Notes: generated from the letters alone by a model not told the origin. Positions 26,823-34,514 are shown, numbered from the stretch's first letter. The stretch: DNA of 51,966 nt from Phenylobacterium sp. (GCA_004799545.1 SSMU01000029.1:1-51966); one strand, 5' to 3'. A program made the numbers and translations.

Positions 26823-28748
26823 GTGAAATCGCTCCTCTTCGCGTTCGCCGCCGCCGCGGCCTTCGGGGGCTGCGCCCTCGCCCAGCCCTCCCCCGGCCCG
26901 CAGCCCGCGCCCTTGCCGCCGCAGATCGCGCCGCCGCGCGACGTCGCCTATCCGGGCATGCTGACCGTGGCGGTCGACGCCACCGACCTCGACCAGCGGA
27001 TCTTCCGCGTCCACGAGACCATCCCGGTGACCGGCCCGGGCCCGATGACCCTGCTCTATCCGGAGTGGGTGCCGGGCGGCCACACGCCGCGCAACCCGCT
27101 CTACGGCGTCGGCGGCCTGACGATCCGCGCCGGCGGCCAGGTCACACCCTGGACGCGCGATCCGGTGGAGGTGTTCGCCTTCCACGTGACGCCGCCGGCC
27201 GGCGCCGCCAGCCTGGACGTGGACTTCGAGTTCCTGACGCCCACCGCGATGGACCAGGGCCGGGTGATGATGACCCCGGAGATGCTGAGCGCCGAGTGGA
27301 TCGACCTCGCCCTCTACCCGGCCGGCTATTTCATGCGCCGCATCCCGGTCACCGCCAGCATCCGGCTACCGGAGGGCTGGGGCTACGGCACGGCGCTGGA
27401 GACCGCGAACGCGGAGGGCGGCGTCCTGCACTTCAAGCCCGTGCCGCTGGACGTGCTGTTCGACAGCCCGATGGCCGCCGGCCGCTATTTCAAGCAGATC
27501 GACCTCGACACCTCCGGCAAGTCGCCGGTCAGGCTGGATGTGGTGGCCGATCGCCCCGAGCTGCTGGAAGCCAAGCCCGACCAGATCGAGAAGCACCGCG
27601 AACTCGTCCGTCAGGCCGACAAGCTCTACGGGTCGCGCCACTACAACCACTACGACTTCCTGTTCTCGCTCTCCGATCGGCTGGGCGGCATCGGCCTGGA
27701 GCATCACCGGTCGAGCGAGGACGGCACGCGGCCGGATTATTTCACCGACTGGGCAAAGAACGCCCCGGCCCGCAACCTCCTGCCGCACGAATACACCCAC
27801 TCGTGGAACGGCAAGTTCCGGCGGCCCTTCGACCTCTGGACGCCCAACCTCAACGTGCCGATGCAGGACTCCCTGCTCTGGGTCTACGAGGGCCAGACGC
27901 AATACTGGGGCTATGTGCTGGGCGCCCGCTCCGGCCTGGTGACCAAGCAGGAGACGCTCGACGCCCTGGCCATGACCGCAGCCACCTATTCCACCGGCCG
28001 GCCGGGCCGCAGCTGGCGCTCGGTGGAGGACACCACCAACGATCCGATCATCGCCAACCGCCGCGCCCAGGCCTGGACCAGCTGGCAGCGCAGCGAGGAC
28101 TACTATTCGGAGGGCCAGCTGGTCTGGCTCGACGCCGACACCCTGATCCGCGAGCGCACCGGCGGTAAGAAGTCGCTCGACGTCTTCGCCCGCGGCTTCT
28201 TCGGCATCGAGGACGGCAACTTCTCGGAAGTGACCTTCACCTTCGACGACGTGGTGGCCGGGCTGAACGCCGTCATGCCCTACGACTGGGCCAAGTTCCT
28301 CGACGAACGGATCAACCAGGTGGCGCCCAAGTTCCCGCTCGATGGCCTGACCCGCGGCGGCTACCGGCTGGCCTACACCGACACGCCCAGCGACTACTGG
28401 AAGCAGAACGAGGCCAACCGGAAGATGGTCGACCTGACCTACTCCATCGGCCTGGCCCTGAACCGCGAGGCGACCATCACCTCGGTGCTATGGGACAGCC
28501 CGGCCTTCAAGGCGGGGCTGACGGTGGGCGGCAAGGTCATCGCGGTGAACGGCGTCGCCTACGACGGCGACCTCCTGAAGGAGGCGATCACCGCGGCCAA
28601 GACCGGCCCCGCGATCAGCCTGATCGTCAGGGACGGCGACCACTTCCGCGTGGTCACCCTCGACGACCACGGCGGCCTCCGCTACCCGCGCCTCGAACGC
28701 CTCGAAGGAACCCCCGACCGGCTCTCGGAAATCTACACGCCGAAATAG
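26823..28748 (+). CDS. Exported M61 family metallopeptidase with PDZ domain
   Basis: This 641-residue exported zinc peptidase is of the M61 (glycyl aminopeptidase-like) family. The signal peptide ends near ALAQ (residue 21), and the GGCAL motif could alternatively be a lipobox. The N-terminal beta domain contains YPEWVPGGHTPRNP. The zinc motif is HEYTH at residues 322-326, with the third ligand Glu356 in VYEGQTQYWGY. The C-terminal PDZ domain starts near SVLWDSPAFKAGL and contains VIAVNGVAYDG. The start is GTG at 26823, which gives the signal peptide MKSLLFAF. It acts in the periplasm or on the membrane surface. Confidence 0.9.
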   Translation: MKSLLFAFAAAAAFGGCALAQPSPGPQPAPLPPQIAPPRDVAYPGMLTVAVDATDLDQRIFRVHETIPVTGPGPMTLLYPEWVPGGHTPRNPLYGVGGLTIRAGGQVTPWTRDPVEVFAFHVTPPAGAASLDVDFEFLTPTAMDQGRVMMTPEMLSAEWIDLALYPAGYFMRRIPVTASIRLPEGWGYGTALETANAEGGVLHFKPVPLDVLFDSPMAAGRYFKQIDLDTSGKSPVRLDVVADRPELLEAKPDQIEKHRELVRQADKLYGSRHYNHYDFLFSLSDRLGGIGLEHHRSSEDGTRPDYFTDWAKNAPARNLLPHEYTHSWNGKFRRPFDLWTPNLNVPMQDSLLWVYEGQTQYWGYVLGARSGLVTKQETLDALAMTAATYSTGRPGRSWRSVEDTTNDPIIANRRAQAWTSWQRSEDYYSEGQLVWLDADTLIRERTGGKKSLDVFARGFFGIEDGNFSEVTFTFDDVVAGLNAVMPYDWAKFLDERINQVAPKFPLDGLTRGGYRLAYTDTPSDYWKQNEANRKMVDLTYSIGLALNREATITSVLWDSPAFKAGLTVGGKVIAVNGVAYDGDLLKEAITAAKTGPAISLIVRDGDHFRVVTLDDHGGLRYPRLERLEGTPDRLSEIYTPK

Positions 28749-29092
28749 GCAGGTTTTGGGAACCACGGAATACACGGATCAGAGCGCGAAACGCTCGGTC
28801 TTGGCCTCCGCCAATCCGGAGTTCGTCCAGAGGCTCAAGCCTATTCTGGGAGATTTATCACTACTTATCTGGGCGACTCTGAAGTGTTCGGACAACCCAG
28901 TATGAAAAAAGAGCCGCCGGGAGGCCTATATACGCGAAATATTCGCTTCCAGTAAACTTTAGCCCTGCCAAAATAATTAGCAGTATCGAGAACATAACGA
29001 GCGTCGGCGTCCATTTGTCGTTCATAAGGCGCTGGCCGTCAGTTGCACATGCTATAGATCTGCTGCAATCCGCAGACAACTTGCGCGCCGAC
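28749..29092. other. AT-richer intergenic pocket between the M61 peptidase and parE
   Basis: Base composition drops from about 70% GC to roughly 45-50% between about 28850 and 29090, the lowest in the window over such a length. The left part contains CCACGGAATACACGGA (28762-28777), a short sequence I have often seen in AT-richer repeat remnants. The right part holds a candidate 54-codon membrane-protein gene on the minus strand (listed separately). The pocket suggests a small acquired or decayed segment. Confidence 0.5.
28861..29025 (-). CDS. Candidate small two-helix membrane protein
   Basis: This is a 54-residue frame beginning MNDKWTPTLVMFSILLIILAGL. It has two hydrophobic segments (about residues 8-21 and 28-44) and a basic tail ending QSRPDK. 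Composition of the DNA is far more AT-rich than its neighbours. No good ribosome site precedes the ATG at 29025, and a longer frame would need a TTG at 29079. It resembles the next gene (same strand, also a small two-helix protein) in size and layout. Whether it is expressed is uncertain. Confidence 0.4.
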   Translation of the reverse strand: MNDKWTPTLVMFSILLIILAGLKFTGSEYFAYIGLPAALFSYWVVRTLQSRPDK

Positions 29093-29302
29093 CTAGCTCT
29101 TCTGGGCGATCCACCAGTAGGCGGCGAAGGCGAAGCTGGCAGGCGTGAGATAGGCCGCGGCGATCAGCCAGGGCGTGCGGTCGGGCAGGATGGACGACAG
29201 CCCGGCCCCGGCGACCACGACGAACAGGATCGCCACGGCGATGCCGCCGACAGCGCCCATATCAACGGGCATGCGGCCCTTGCGAACCGTGATGTCCGGC
29301 AT
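29093..29302 (-). CDS. Small two-helix membrane protein, hypothetical
   Basis: This 69-residue protein starts MPDITVRKGRMPVDMGAVGG. It has two membrane helices (about residues 14-33 and 42-62) and ends WIAQKS. The ATG at 29302 is preceded by GGAGGGA at ideal spacing, which is why I prefer it to the in-frame start at 29422. It is divergent from parE, 233 bases away. No family is recognised. Confidence 0.65.
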   Translation of the reverse strand: MPDITVRKGRMPVDMGAVGGIAVAILFVVVAGAGLSSILPDRTPWLIAAAYLTPASFAFAAYWWIAQKS

Positions 29303-29535
29303 GAAGTCCCTCCACAAAATGCCGCTTCTTTGCAGGTCCGACACAGACCCAGGCGGCTTCCCCACCGCCAAGCTGGCCTTAAATTGCAGGGATGACAAGG
29401 GGATGACGGTTAACGGCCGCAATCCGACGTTCGGGCGGGCGGTCGGGCCGAATTGCCTCAGGCGCCACGAGGATTAGAGAGGCCCGGCGAGAATCGCCGC
29501 AGATTCCGCCGGTTCAAAAGCGTATCCCAGGTCCC

Positions 29536-31602
29536 ATGCCGCCCAAATCCGCCGCCCAATCCGCGCCCGACCTGTTCGGCGACGACGCGCTCAATCCCGT
29601 GCCGGCGCCGCCGCTGGCCGAGAGCCATGAGCCGCGCGCCGATCCCGCGGCCGTCGGCGCCAAGTCCTCCAGTGGGTACTCCGCCAAGGACATCGAGGTC
29701 CTCGAAGGACTGGAGCCGGTCCGCAAGCGGCCGGGCATGTACATCGGCGGCACCGACGAGCGGGCCCTGCACCACCTGTTCGCCGAGGTGCTCGACAACG
29801 CCATGGACGAGGCGGTCGCCGGCCACGCCAAGCTGATCGAGGTGATCCTCGACGCCGAGGGCCAGCTGACCGTCAAGGACGACGGCCGCGGCATCCCGGT
29901 CGACCCGCACCCCAAGCATCCCGGCAAGTCGGCGCTGGAAGTGATCATGACCGTCCTGCACTCGGGCGGGAAATTCTCCGGCAAGGCCTACGAAACCTCC
30001 GGCGGCCTGCACGGGGTCGGCGTCTCCGTCGTCAACGCGCTGTCCGAACGGGTCGAGGTGACCGCCTGGAAGGATGGCCATGAGTGGCGCCAGGCCTTCA
30101 CCCGCGGTCGGCCGCTCGGGCCGATCCAGCAGATCGCGCCCACCCGCAAGCACGGCACGGCGATCAGCTTCGCCCCCGACCCGGTGATCTTCGGCGAGGG
30201 CGTGGCGTTCAAGCCGGCGCGGCTCTACCGGATGGCCCGGTCGAAGGCCTATCTGTTCGGCGGCGTCGAGATCCGCTGGACCTGCGATCCGTCCCGCATC
30301 CACGACCAGACCCCGGCCGAGGCCACCTTCCGCTTCCCCAACGGCCTGGCCGACTTCCTGGCCGAGCGGGTGAAGGACATCGAGACGGTGACGCCGGAGC
30401 CGTTCACCGGCCGCTACGCGCGCCCGGGCGAGACCGGCAAGGTGGAATGGGCGGTGACCTGGACCCCGGCCGGGTTCGGCGAGGCCGACGGCTTCATGCA
30501 GTCCTACTGCAACACCGTGCCGACCCCGGAGGGCGGGACCCACGAGGCCGGTTTGCGCGCCGCCCTGACGCGGGGCCTCAAGCAATATGCGGAGCTGACC
30601 GGCGAGAAGCGCGGCGGCCTGATCACCGCCGACGACGTGACCGCCCAGGCCGGCGCCCTGGTCAGCGTGTTCGTCGCCAACCCGGAGTTCCAGGGCCAGA
30701 CCAAGGAGCGGCTGTCGTCCTCGGACGCCCAGCGGCTGGTGGAGACCGCCCTGCGCGACCCCTTCGACCACTGGCTGGCGGCGCAGCCCAAGTCGGCCAC
30801 GGCGCTCTTGGAATTCGTCATCGAGCGCGCCGAGGAGCGGCTGAAGCGCCGCCGCGACAAGGAGGTCGCCCGCGCCTCGGCCACCCGCAAGCTCAGGCTT
30901 CCGGGGAAGCTGGCGGATTGCTCAGGGGGCGCCATCGACGGCGCCGAGCTGTTCCTGGTCGAGGGCGACAGCGCCGGCGGATCGGCCAAGCAGGCCCGTG
31001 ACCGCAAGACCCAGGCGATCCTGCCCCTGCGCGGCAAGATCCTCAACGTCGCCTCGGCCTCCACCGACAAGACCGGCGGCAACAAGGAGCTGGCCGACCT
31101 GATGCTGGCCCTGGGCGCCCAGGGCGGGCTGAAGTTCAGGGAAGAGGACCTGCGCTACGAGCGCATCATCATCATGACCGACGCCGACGTGGACGGCGCC
31201 CACATCGCCAGCCTGTTGATCACCTTCTTCTACCGGACCATACCGGACATGATCCGGTCCGGTCGCCTCTACCTGGCCTTGCCGCCCCTCTACCGGCTGA
31301 GCCACGGCGGCAAGGCGGTCTACGCCCGCGACGACGCCCACCGCGACCAGCTGCTGGAGACCGAGTTCAAGACCAAGAAGCCGGAGATGAGCCGCTTCAA
31401 GGGCCTCGGCGAAATGATGCCCGCCCAGCTCAAGGAGACCACCATGGACCCGCGCACCCGCACCCTGGCGCGGATCACCCTGCCCCGCTCCGAGGAAGCC
31501 GTGGCCGACCTGGTGGAAGCCCTGATGGGCCGCAAGCCCGAGCTCCGCTTCCGCTTCATCCAGGAAAACGCCGAGTTCGCCGTCGGCGACCTCGACGTCT
31601 AG
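29536..31602 (+). CDS. parE: DNA topoisomerase IV subunit B (ParE)
   Basis: ParE is the ATPase subunit of topoisomerase IV, which unlinks daughter chromosomes. The protein is 688 residues. A disordered N-terminal extension of about 45 residues is followed by the GHKL ATPase, with EVLDNAMDEAVAG, the ATP loop DDGRGIPVD and GGLHGVGVSVVNAL. Then comes the transducer, and the TOPRIM domain with EGDSAGGSA and the metal-binding DADVDGAHI. ParE rather than GyrB is called because the protein is short and lacks the long GyrB insertions, and because of the TOPRIM/C-terminal context. The ATG at 29536 is the first in frame. parC is not in the window. Confidence 0.93.
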   Translation: MPPKSAAQSAPDLFGDDALNPVPAPPLAESHEPRADPAAVGAKSSSGYSAKDIEVLEGLEPVRKRPGMYIGGTDERALHHLFAEVLDNAMDEAVAGHAKLIEVILDAEGQLTVKDDGRGIPVDPHPKHPGKSALEVIMTVLHSGGKFSGKAYETSGGLHGVGVSVVNALSERVEVTAWKDGHEWRQAFTRGRPLGPIQQIAPTRKHGTAISFAPDPVIFGEGVAFKPARLYRMARSKAYLFGGVEIRWTCDPSRIHDQTPAEATFRFPNGLADFLAERVKDIETVTPEPFTGRYARPGETGKVEWAVTWTPAGFGEADGFMQSYCNTVPTPEGGTHEAGLRAALTRGLKQYAELTGEKRGGLITADDVTAQAGALVSVFVANPEFQGQTKERLSSSDAQRLVETALRDPFDHWLAAQPKSATALLEFVIERAEERLKRRRDKEVARASATRKLRLPGKLADCSGGAIDGAELFLVEGDSAGGSAKQARDRKTQAILPLRGKILNVASASTDKTGGNKELADLMLALGAQGGLKFREEDLRYERIIIMTDADVDGAHIASLLITFFYRTIPDMIRSGRLYLALPPLYRLSHGGKAVYARDDAHRDQLLETEFKTKKPEMSRFKGLGEMMPAQLKETTMDPRTRTLARITLPRSEEAVADLVEALMGRKPELRFRFIQENAEFAVGDLDV

Positions 31603-31627
31603 GCACGGTCTCGACGGCCTTTGCGCG

Positions 31628-31658
31628 CCGCGCGGTCAGCGCACCGATCACCGCGCGG
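31628..31658. terminator. Hairpin between convergent parE and six-Cys gene 1
   Basis: A 9-base perfect stem CCGCGCGGT (31628-31636) / ACCGCGCGG (31650-31658) with a 13-base loop lies in the 84-base gap between the two convergent genes. There is no clear T-run on either side, so termination is only a guess from position. Confidence 0.35.
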
Positions 31659-31686
31659 CCGCAGGCTGACCCCCCGACGGAGATCG

Positions 31687-32052
31687 TCAGTGGATCTGTG
31701 ACAGCTTCCGCTCGCAAATCGTCGACTCCATGCGCGAGCCAGAGATGTCCCTGGGGTTGACGGGGCCAGCGCCGCTGAAGCAGGCATTGATCTCCTCGCG
31801 CGCTTTGGCGCAGGCCTGGTGGCGGAGCATTCTAAGCCGCAGTTCGTCGCGATTCGCCGCGGTCGCGGCGAGGTTGTTGCAGAAGTACGGTCCCTCCCGG
31901 AAGCAGCGGGATTCCATGCGCTTCTCGCGCCCTCGGTATTCGGCCCAATCGCATTTATCCGGCTTGCCGGAAGCCGCGAGGGCGGGCGCGACGGCGCCCA
32001 GGGTCAGCGCGATCGCGGCCAATCCGGCGATCAGGATGGTCCTGACAGGCAT
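31687..32052 (-). CDS. Small exported six-cysteine protein, paralogue 1
   Basis: This 121-residue protein has an unknown role. It has a clear signal peptide (MPVRTILIAGLAAIAL, cleavage after PALA, residue 26). Six cysteines lie in the mature part at residues 34, 50, 58, 81, 91 and 113. The core is CNNLAATAANRDELRLRM followed by QACAKAREEINAC, predicted helical. The same six-cysteine spacing is seen in the genes at 33341-33712 and 34537-34878, so the cysteines probably form three disulfides in the periplasm. The ATG at 32052 has GGAGGAGG upstream; in-frame codons to 32091 precede the signal. A promoter-like pair lies just upstream. It is convergent with parE. Confidence 0.8.
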   Translation of the reverse strand: MPVRTILIAGLAAIALTLGAVAPALAASGKPDKCDWAEYRGREKRMESRCFREGPYFCNNLAATAANRDELRLRMLRHQACAKAREEINACFSGAGPVNPRDISGSRMESTICERKLSQIH

Positions 32053-32086
32053 CGAGCCTCCTCCGGGGTCTTGCCCCCCGAGAGTC

Positions 32087-32115
32087 AACATAACCGCGTT
32101 CTCCGAGGGGTCCAG
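32087..32115 (-). promoter_or_regulatory. Promoter-like pair upstream of six-Cys gene 1
   Basis: On the minus strand CTGGAC (32115-32110) and TATGTT (32092-32087) are separated by exactly 17 bases. The identical -10-like hexamer and 17-base spacing occur upstream of paralogue 2, within an otherwise diverged flank. That conservation is the main support. Confidence 0.4.
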
Positions 32116-32349
32116 TCCGCCCCGCCGCCGACCTCAACGTCCGACCGCGAACGCGGGCCCCGCATTGACAGACCTCGGAGCTGGCGCGCAGTCTCCCGCA
32201 CAGGCTGATACGGCCGGCCGCCTGCGGCCCTTCGGGGCTACGGTGAACGTATCCAAGTGGCTTCGATCCTTTGCTCCCTGAGCGAACGGGTCAGCAAGGC
32301 AGGCGCCTGACGCGCTTCGGTTCGCTCGCAAGGCAAGGGATGGATATCC

Positions 32350-32988
32350 ATGCGCGACTTCCGCGACGCCAAGGCCATGGCGCGCACGCTCCGCGAGGCG
32401 CTCGCCGCCAAGGGCGCGACGATCAGCAACAGTGAAGCGCTTGAACTGACGGCGAAGATGTTTGGCGAGCGGGACTGGAACACGCTCGCGGCCGCCATCG
32501 AGGCCTCGCGCCGCCGCGAGGCGGCCTGGACGCGCCTCGAGGACGTCTACGCCAGCAACCAGCCGGTGACCGGCTTGATCGTCGGGCGCGTGAGGGGCGG
32601 TTTCACCGTGGATCTCGGCGGCGCCGCGCCATTCTGGAACAGTCCGCCTAGCCGGCGGACCGGCTGGCGCCGCGGATCTGCTGCGCGACGTGCGGCATCA
32701 CCTGGTCAAGCAGAGCCAGGCAGTCCCGATAGCCGGCCAATCCATGCTCGTAGGGGTCCGGAATGCCGCCCTGATCCGCGTTCGCAACCATCACCCGCGC
32801 CGGGTCCGCGCCCAAGGCCGAACGGACCCTCTCCGCCTCGTCGTGGCCGACGCAAACGATCCATCGGTATTGGTCGAGGTCCAGGTCCCCGATCCAGCGG
32901 CTCCTATGCCCGGCCAGATCGACCCCGCGGTCCTTCATGCACGCGACTGAGCGGGAATTGGCCGGACGGCCCGCCAACTCCTCACTGA
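32350..32988 (+). pseudogene. Chimeric remnant: small N-terminal domain joined to a fragment of ribosomal protein S1
   Basis: The first ~50 residues (MRDFRDAKAMARTLREALAA onward, with EALELTAKMFGERDWNTLAAA) match a small domain often labelled glyoxalase-superfamily N-terminal in Caulobacterales proteins. From about residue 52 the sequence REAAWTRLEDVY...VTGLIVGRVRGGFTVDLGGA reads like the start of an S1 RNA-binding repeat from alphaproteobacterial RpsA. It breaks off at about residue 93 (nt ~32630), just before the stop of the opposite phosphatase gene (32648). The remaining ~115 codons are merely the antisense of that gene. I read it as a truncated fusion that may still be translated; the start ATG 32350 has AAGGG upstream. 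No S1 repeat is complete. Confidence 0.55.
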
Positions 32989-33097
32989 CGCCAGCGCTTT
33001 CGACCAGGAAGGCGGCGCCAAGCTGCTGCTGAAGCACCGCCTGCATCATCGGGCTGCGGCTGATGTTGCCAACACAGACGCAGAGAACCTTTTCCAT
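32648..33097 (-). CDS. Low-molecular-weight protein-tyrosine-phosphatase family protein
   Basis: This 149-residue cytosolic protein has the LMW-PTP / arsenate-reductase fold. The phosphate loop is C-x5-R-S at residues 8-15 (CVGNISRS), right after the first beta strand, and the general-acid Asp-Pro is in GGIPDPYEHG near residues 112-121. Such enzymes dephosphorylate tyrosine kinases of exopolysaccharide systems, or act on small phosphoesters or arsenate. No kinase or ars gene is near, so the substrate is unknown. The ATG at 33097 is chosen because the longer frame would need a TTG. It is located between the two segmental duplication copies, so it may have come in with the rearrangement. Confidence 0.85.
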   Translation of the reverse strand: MEKVLCVCVGNISRSPMMQAVLQQQLGAAFLVESAGVSEELAGRPANSRSVACMKDRGVDLAGHRSRWIGDLDLDQYRWIVCVGHDEAERVRSALGADPARVMVANADQGGIPDPYEHGLAGYRDCLALLDQVMPHVAQQIRGASRSAG

Positions 33098-33127
33098 CAA
33101 CCGATGAAACCCCGAGGGCCCACGCCG

Positions 33128-33182
33128 TCAACGTCCGAGATGGGTCGAAAGCGGGCGCTCGCTCGTCGCCCAAAGCGGGCGT
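33128..33182. repeat. Possible intergenic repeat remnant
   Basis: The stretch contains TCAACGTCCGAGATGGGTCG followed by AAAGCGGGC, and further on CCCAAAGCGGGCGTCGCAAC. Motifs of the form AACGTCCG / GGGTCGAAAGCGG recur in intergenic regions of many proteobacteria as I remember them. Two similar units here, and an AACGTCCGACCGCG near 32133, suggest remnants of such an element. Confidence 0.3.
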
Positions 33183-33340
33183 CGCAACGTCGCTTGAGGG
33201 GGGTTAGCCGCCCTCGCCGCCCAGGGGCTCAGCCGAGCCGTCCGGGAGGACCCTCAGCCTCTGGACAGGGATAGCCGGCGCGCCGCGCGGTCAGGGCGCC
33301 GATCGCCGCGCAGCCGGGGCCTGACGCGCGGCGGAGATCG

Positions 33341-33712
33341 TCAGCGGATCTCTGACAGCCTCCGCTGGCAAACCGACAAGGACGTGCGCGCCTCCTGGAC
33401 CGAGGGGCTGACGGGGCCAGGGTTGCTGAAGCAGGCGTAGAGCTCCTCGCCGGCCTTGATGCATCTCTGGTTGCGCAGCAGCCTGAGTTGCAGTTCGTCG
33501 CGGTTCGCCGCGGTCGCGGCCATGTGGTGACAATTGGTCGGTCCTTGGGCGTGGCTGCAGGCTGGCGCAACGCGCGGCTCGCGCATTCGGCAGACGACGG
33601 GATCGCATCTGTCCGCCTTGGTGCAGGACGGGGCCGCGAAGGCGGGCGCGATGGCGCCCAGGCTGAGGGGGATCGCGGCCAATCCGGCGATCAGGATGGT
33701 CTTGATGGACAT
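33341..33712 (-). CDS. Small exported six-cysteine protein, paralogue 2
   Basis: This 123-residue protein is clearly homologous to the product of 31687-32052. The signal peptide MSIKTILIAGLAAIPLSL is cleaved after PAFA (residue 26). The mature part has eight cysteines (30, 36, 41, 52, 61, 84, 94, 115), six of which align with paralogue 1. The best-kept block is AATAANRDELQLRLLRNQRC. Two extra cysteines near the mature N-terminus (30 and 41) could add a fourth disulfide. Role unknown. The ATG at 33712 has GGGGAA upstream and a promoter-like pair 34-62 bases before it. Confidence 0.8.
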   Translation of the reverse strand: MSIKTILIAGLAAIPLSLGAIAPAFAAPSCTKADRCDPVVCRMREPRVAPACSHAQGPTNCHHMAATAANRDELQLRLLRNQRCIKAGEELYACFSNPGPVSPSVQEARTSLSVCQRRLSEIR

Positions 33713-33745
33713 CGAATGTTCCCCGGGGTCTTGTCCTCGGGGGCC

Positions 33746-33774
33746 AACATAACCGCGTTATCCCGGCCATCCAA
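33746..33774 (-). promoter_or_regulatory. Promoter-like pair upstream of six-Cys gene 2
   Basis: On the minus strand TTGGAT (33774-33769) and TATGTT (33751-33746) are separated by 17 bases. The -10-like hexamer and spacing are the same as upstream of paralogue 1. Confidence 0.42.
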
Positions 33775-33942
33775 TCCGCCTCGCCGCTGGCCGGGGATCG
33801 CACCCTGGAAGCGGACGCGCCGAAAGCTCGCCAGGGGTGGAGGCGAGCGCTCGGTGTCGCCCAAGCTGGTGTCGGCGGAGCCCGTGACCGCGCGCCTTCG
33901 CTCGTCCGCGTCGATTTTTCCTTGACTCCCTGCGGACTATAT

Positions 33943-33957
33943 GTTCCTCTTTTGTTC
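33943..33957 (+). promoter_or_regulatory. LexA-type SOS box
   Basis: GTTC-CTCTTTT-GTTC exactly matches the alphaproteobacterial LexA operator GTTC-N7-GTTC known from Caulobacter and Rhizobiales. It ends two bases before the ATG of the gene at 33960, so bound LexA would block transcription directly. The surrounding 40 bases are AT-richer than the region, as expected of a promoter. Confidence 0.8.
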
Positions 33958-33959
33958 TG

Positions 33960-34514
33960 ATGACCTCGACCCTCGACGAGACGCGGATGAAGATGCTGGG
34001 CGAGCTCGCGGAGCTCGGCCTGGTGCTGGCCCGCGACCTGCAGCAGGCGGCGCTGACCGCCAAGGAGCTGGACGAGAAGGTTCGCCTCGCCGACGCCTTC
34101 CATCGCGTGGGCCGTGGCGTGCGCCAGAGCCTGGCGCTGCACGCGCGACTGGAGCGGGACGCCCAGCGCACCGAACGCGAAGATGACGCCGGCCGCCCCT
34201 CGCCGGTCGAGGCCAAGCGCGTCCAGCGCAAGGCCCAGCTGAAGAGCGTCGTCGAGCGGCTGATCTGGACCGAGCGGGAAAAGCTCGACGAATCTCCCAC
34301 CACCCTGCGGCTGCGCCTGGCCCAGATGCTCGCCGCAGAAGCCGAGACCGAAGACTTCCTCGACCTCGACGCCGAAGCCCAGGTGGCGAACCTGTGCCGA
34401 ATCCTTGGCCTCATCCCGCCCGCGGTTCAGGACGGCGGCGCCGGTCTGGCGCTGCGTCCGGCCGGCCGGTCGCCGGCCCCCAACGGCGGGGCCGATTTCT
34501 CCTCCTCCGCCTGA
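33960..34514 (+). CDS. Uncharacterised protein with an upstream SOS box
   Basis: This 184-residue protein has no family I recognise. It is largely helical and charged: MKMLGELAELGLVLARDLQQAAL near the start, a basic middle (VEAKRVQRKAQLKSVVERL), and a low-complexity Gly/Ala/Ser tail. No signal peptide or membrane helix is seen, so it should be cytosolic. The LexA box at 33943-33957 predicts induction by DNA damage. With so short a leader there is no ribosome site, so it is either leaderless or starts at the in-frame ATG at 33987 or 33993. Similar helical proteins exist in Caulobacterales as hypotheticals. A role in the DNA-damage response is inference from the operator only. Confidence 0.75.
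   Translation: MTSTLDETRMKMLGELAELGLVLARDLQQAALTAKELDEKVRLADAFHRVGRGVRQSLALHARLERDAQRTEREDDAGRPSPVEAKRVQRKAQLKSVVERLIWTEREKLDESPTTLRLRLAQMLAAEAETEDFLDLDAEAQVANLCRILGLIPPAVQDGGAGLALRPAGRSPAPNGGADFSSSA

Larger units (their letters stand above)
31623..32120. repeat. Segmental duplication, copy A (partner 33279-33780)
   Basis: This segment contains six-Cys gene 1 and matches the partner segment beyond the coding region at both ends. On the downstream side both copies share GCGCGCCGCGCGGTCAG and GGAGATCGTCAG. On the upstream side both share GGGGTCTTG and the identical 15-mer CAACATAACCGCGTT (32086-32100 here). The two copies are in direct orientation, about 1.66 kb apart. Divergence in the coding part shows the event is not recent. 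Confidence 0.75.
33279..33780. repeat. Segmental duplication, copy B (partner 31623-32120)
   Basis: This copy contains six-Cys gene 2. Similarity to copy A runs from about 62 bases beyond the stop codon to about 70 bases before the start, including the 15-mer CAACATAACCGCGTT (33745-33759 here). In the coding part the signal peptide (KTILIAGLAAI) and the NRDEL / LSQIH-LSEIR ends are the best kept. Confidence 0.75.

Noticed and set aside
32650..32988. C-terminal 113 codons of the frame that begins at 32350, as real coding sequence
   Set aside because: They are entirely antisense to the phosphatase gene with its intact catalytic motif, and read as Arg/Pro-rich text without domain features.
33922..33943. 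TTGACT with TATATG as promoter of the SOS-box gene
   Set aside because: Spacing is only 10 bases, too short for a sigma-70-type promoter, so only the LexA box is kept.
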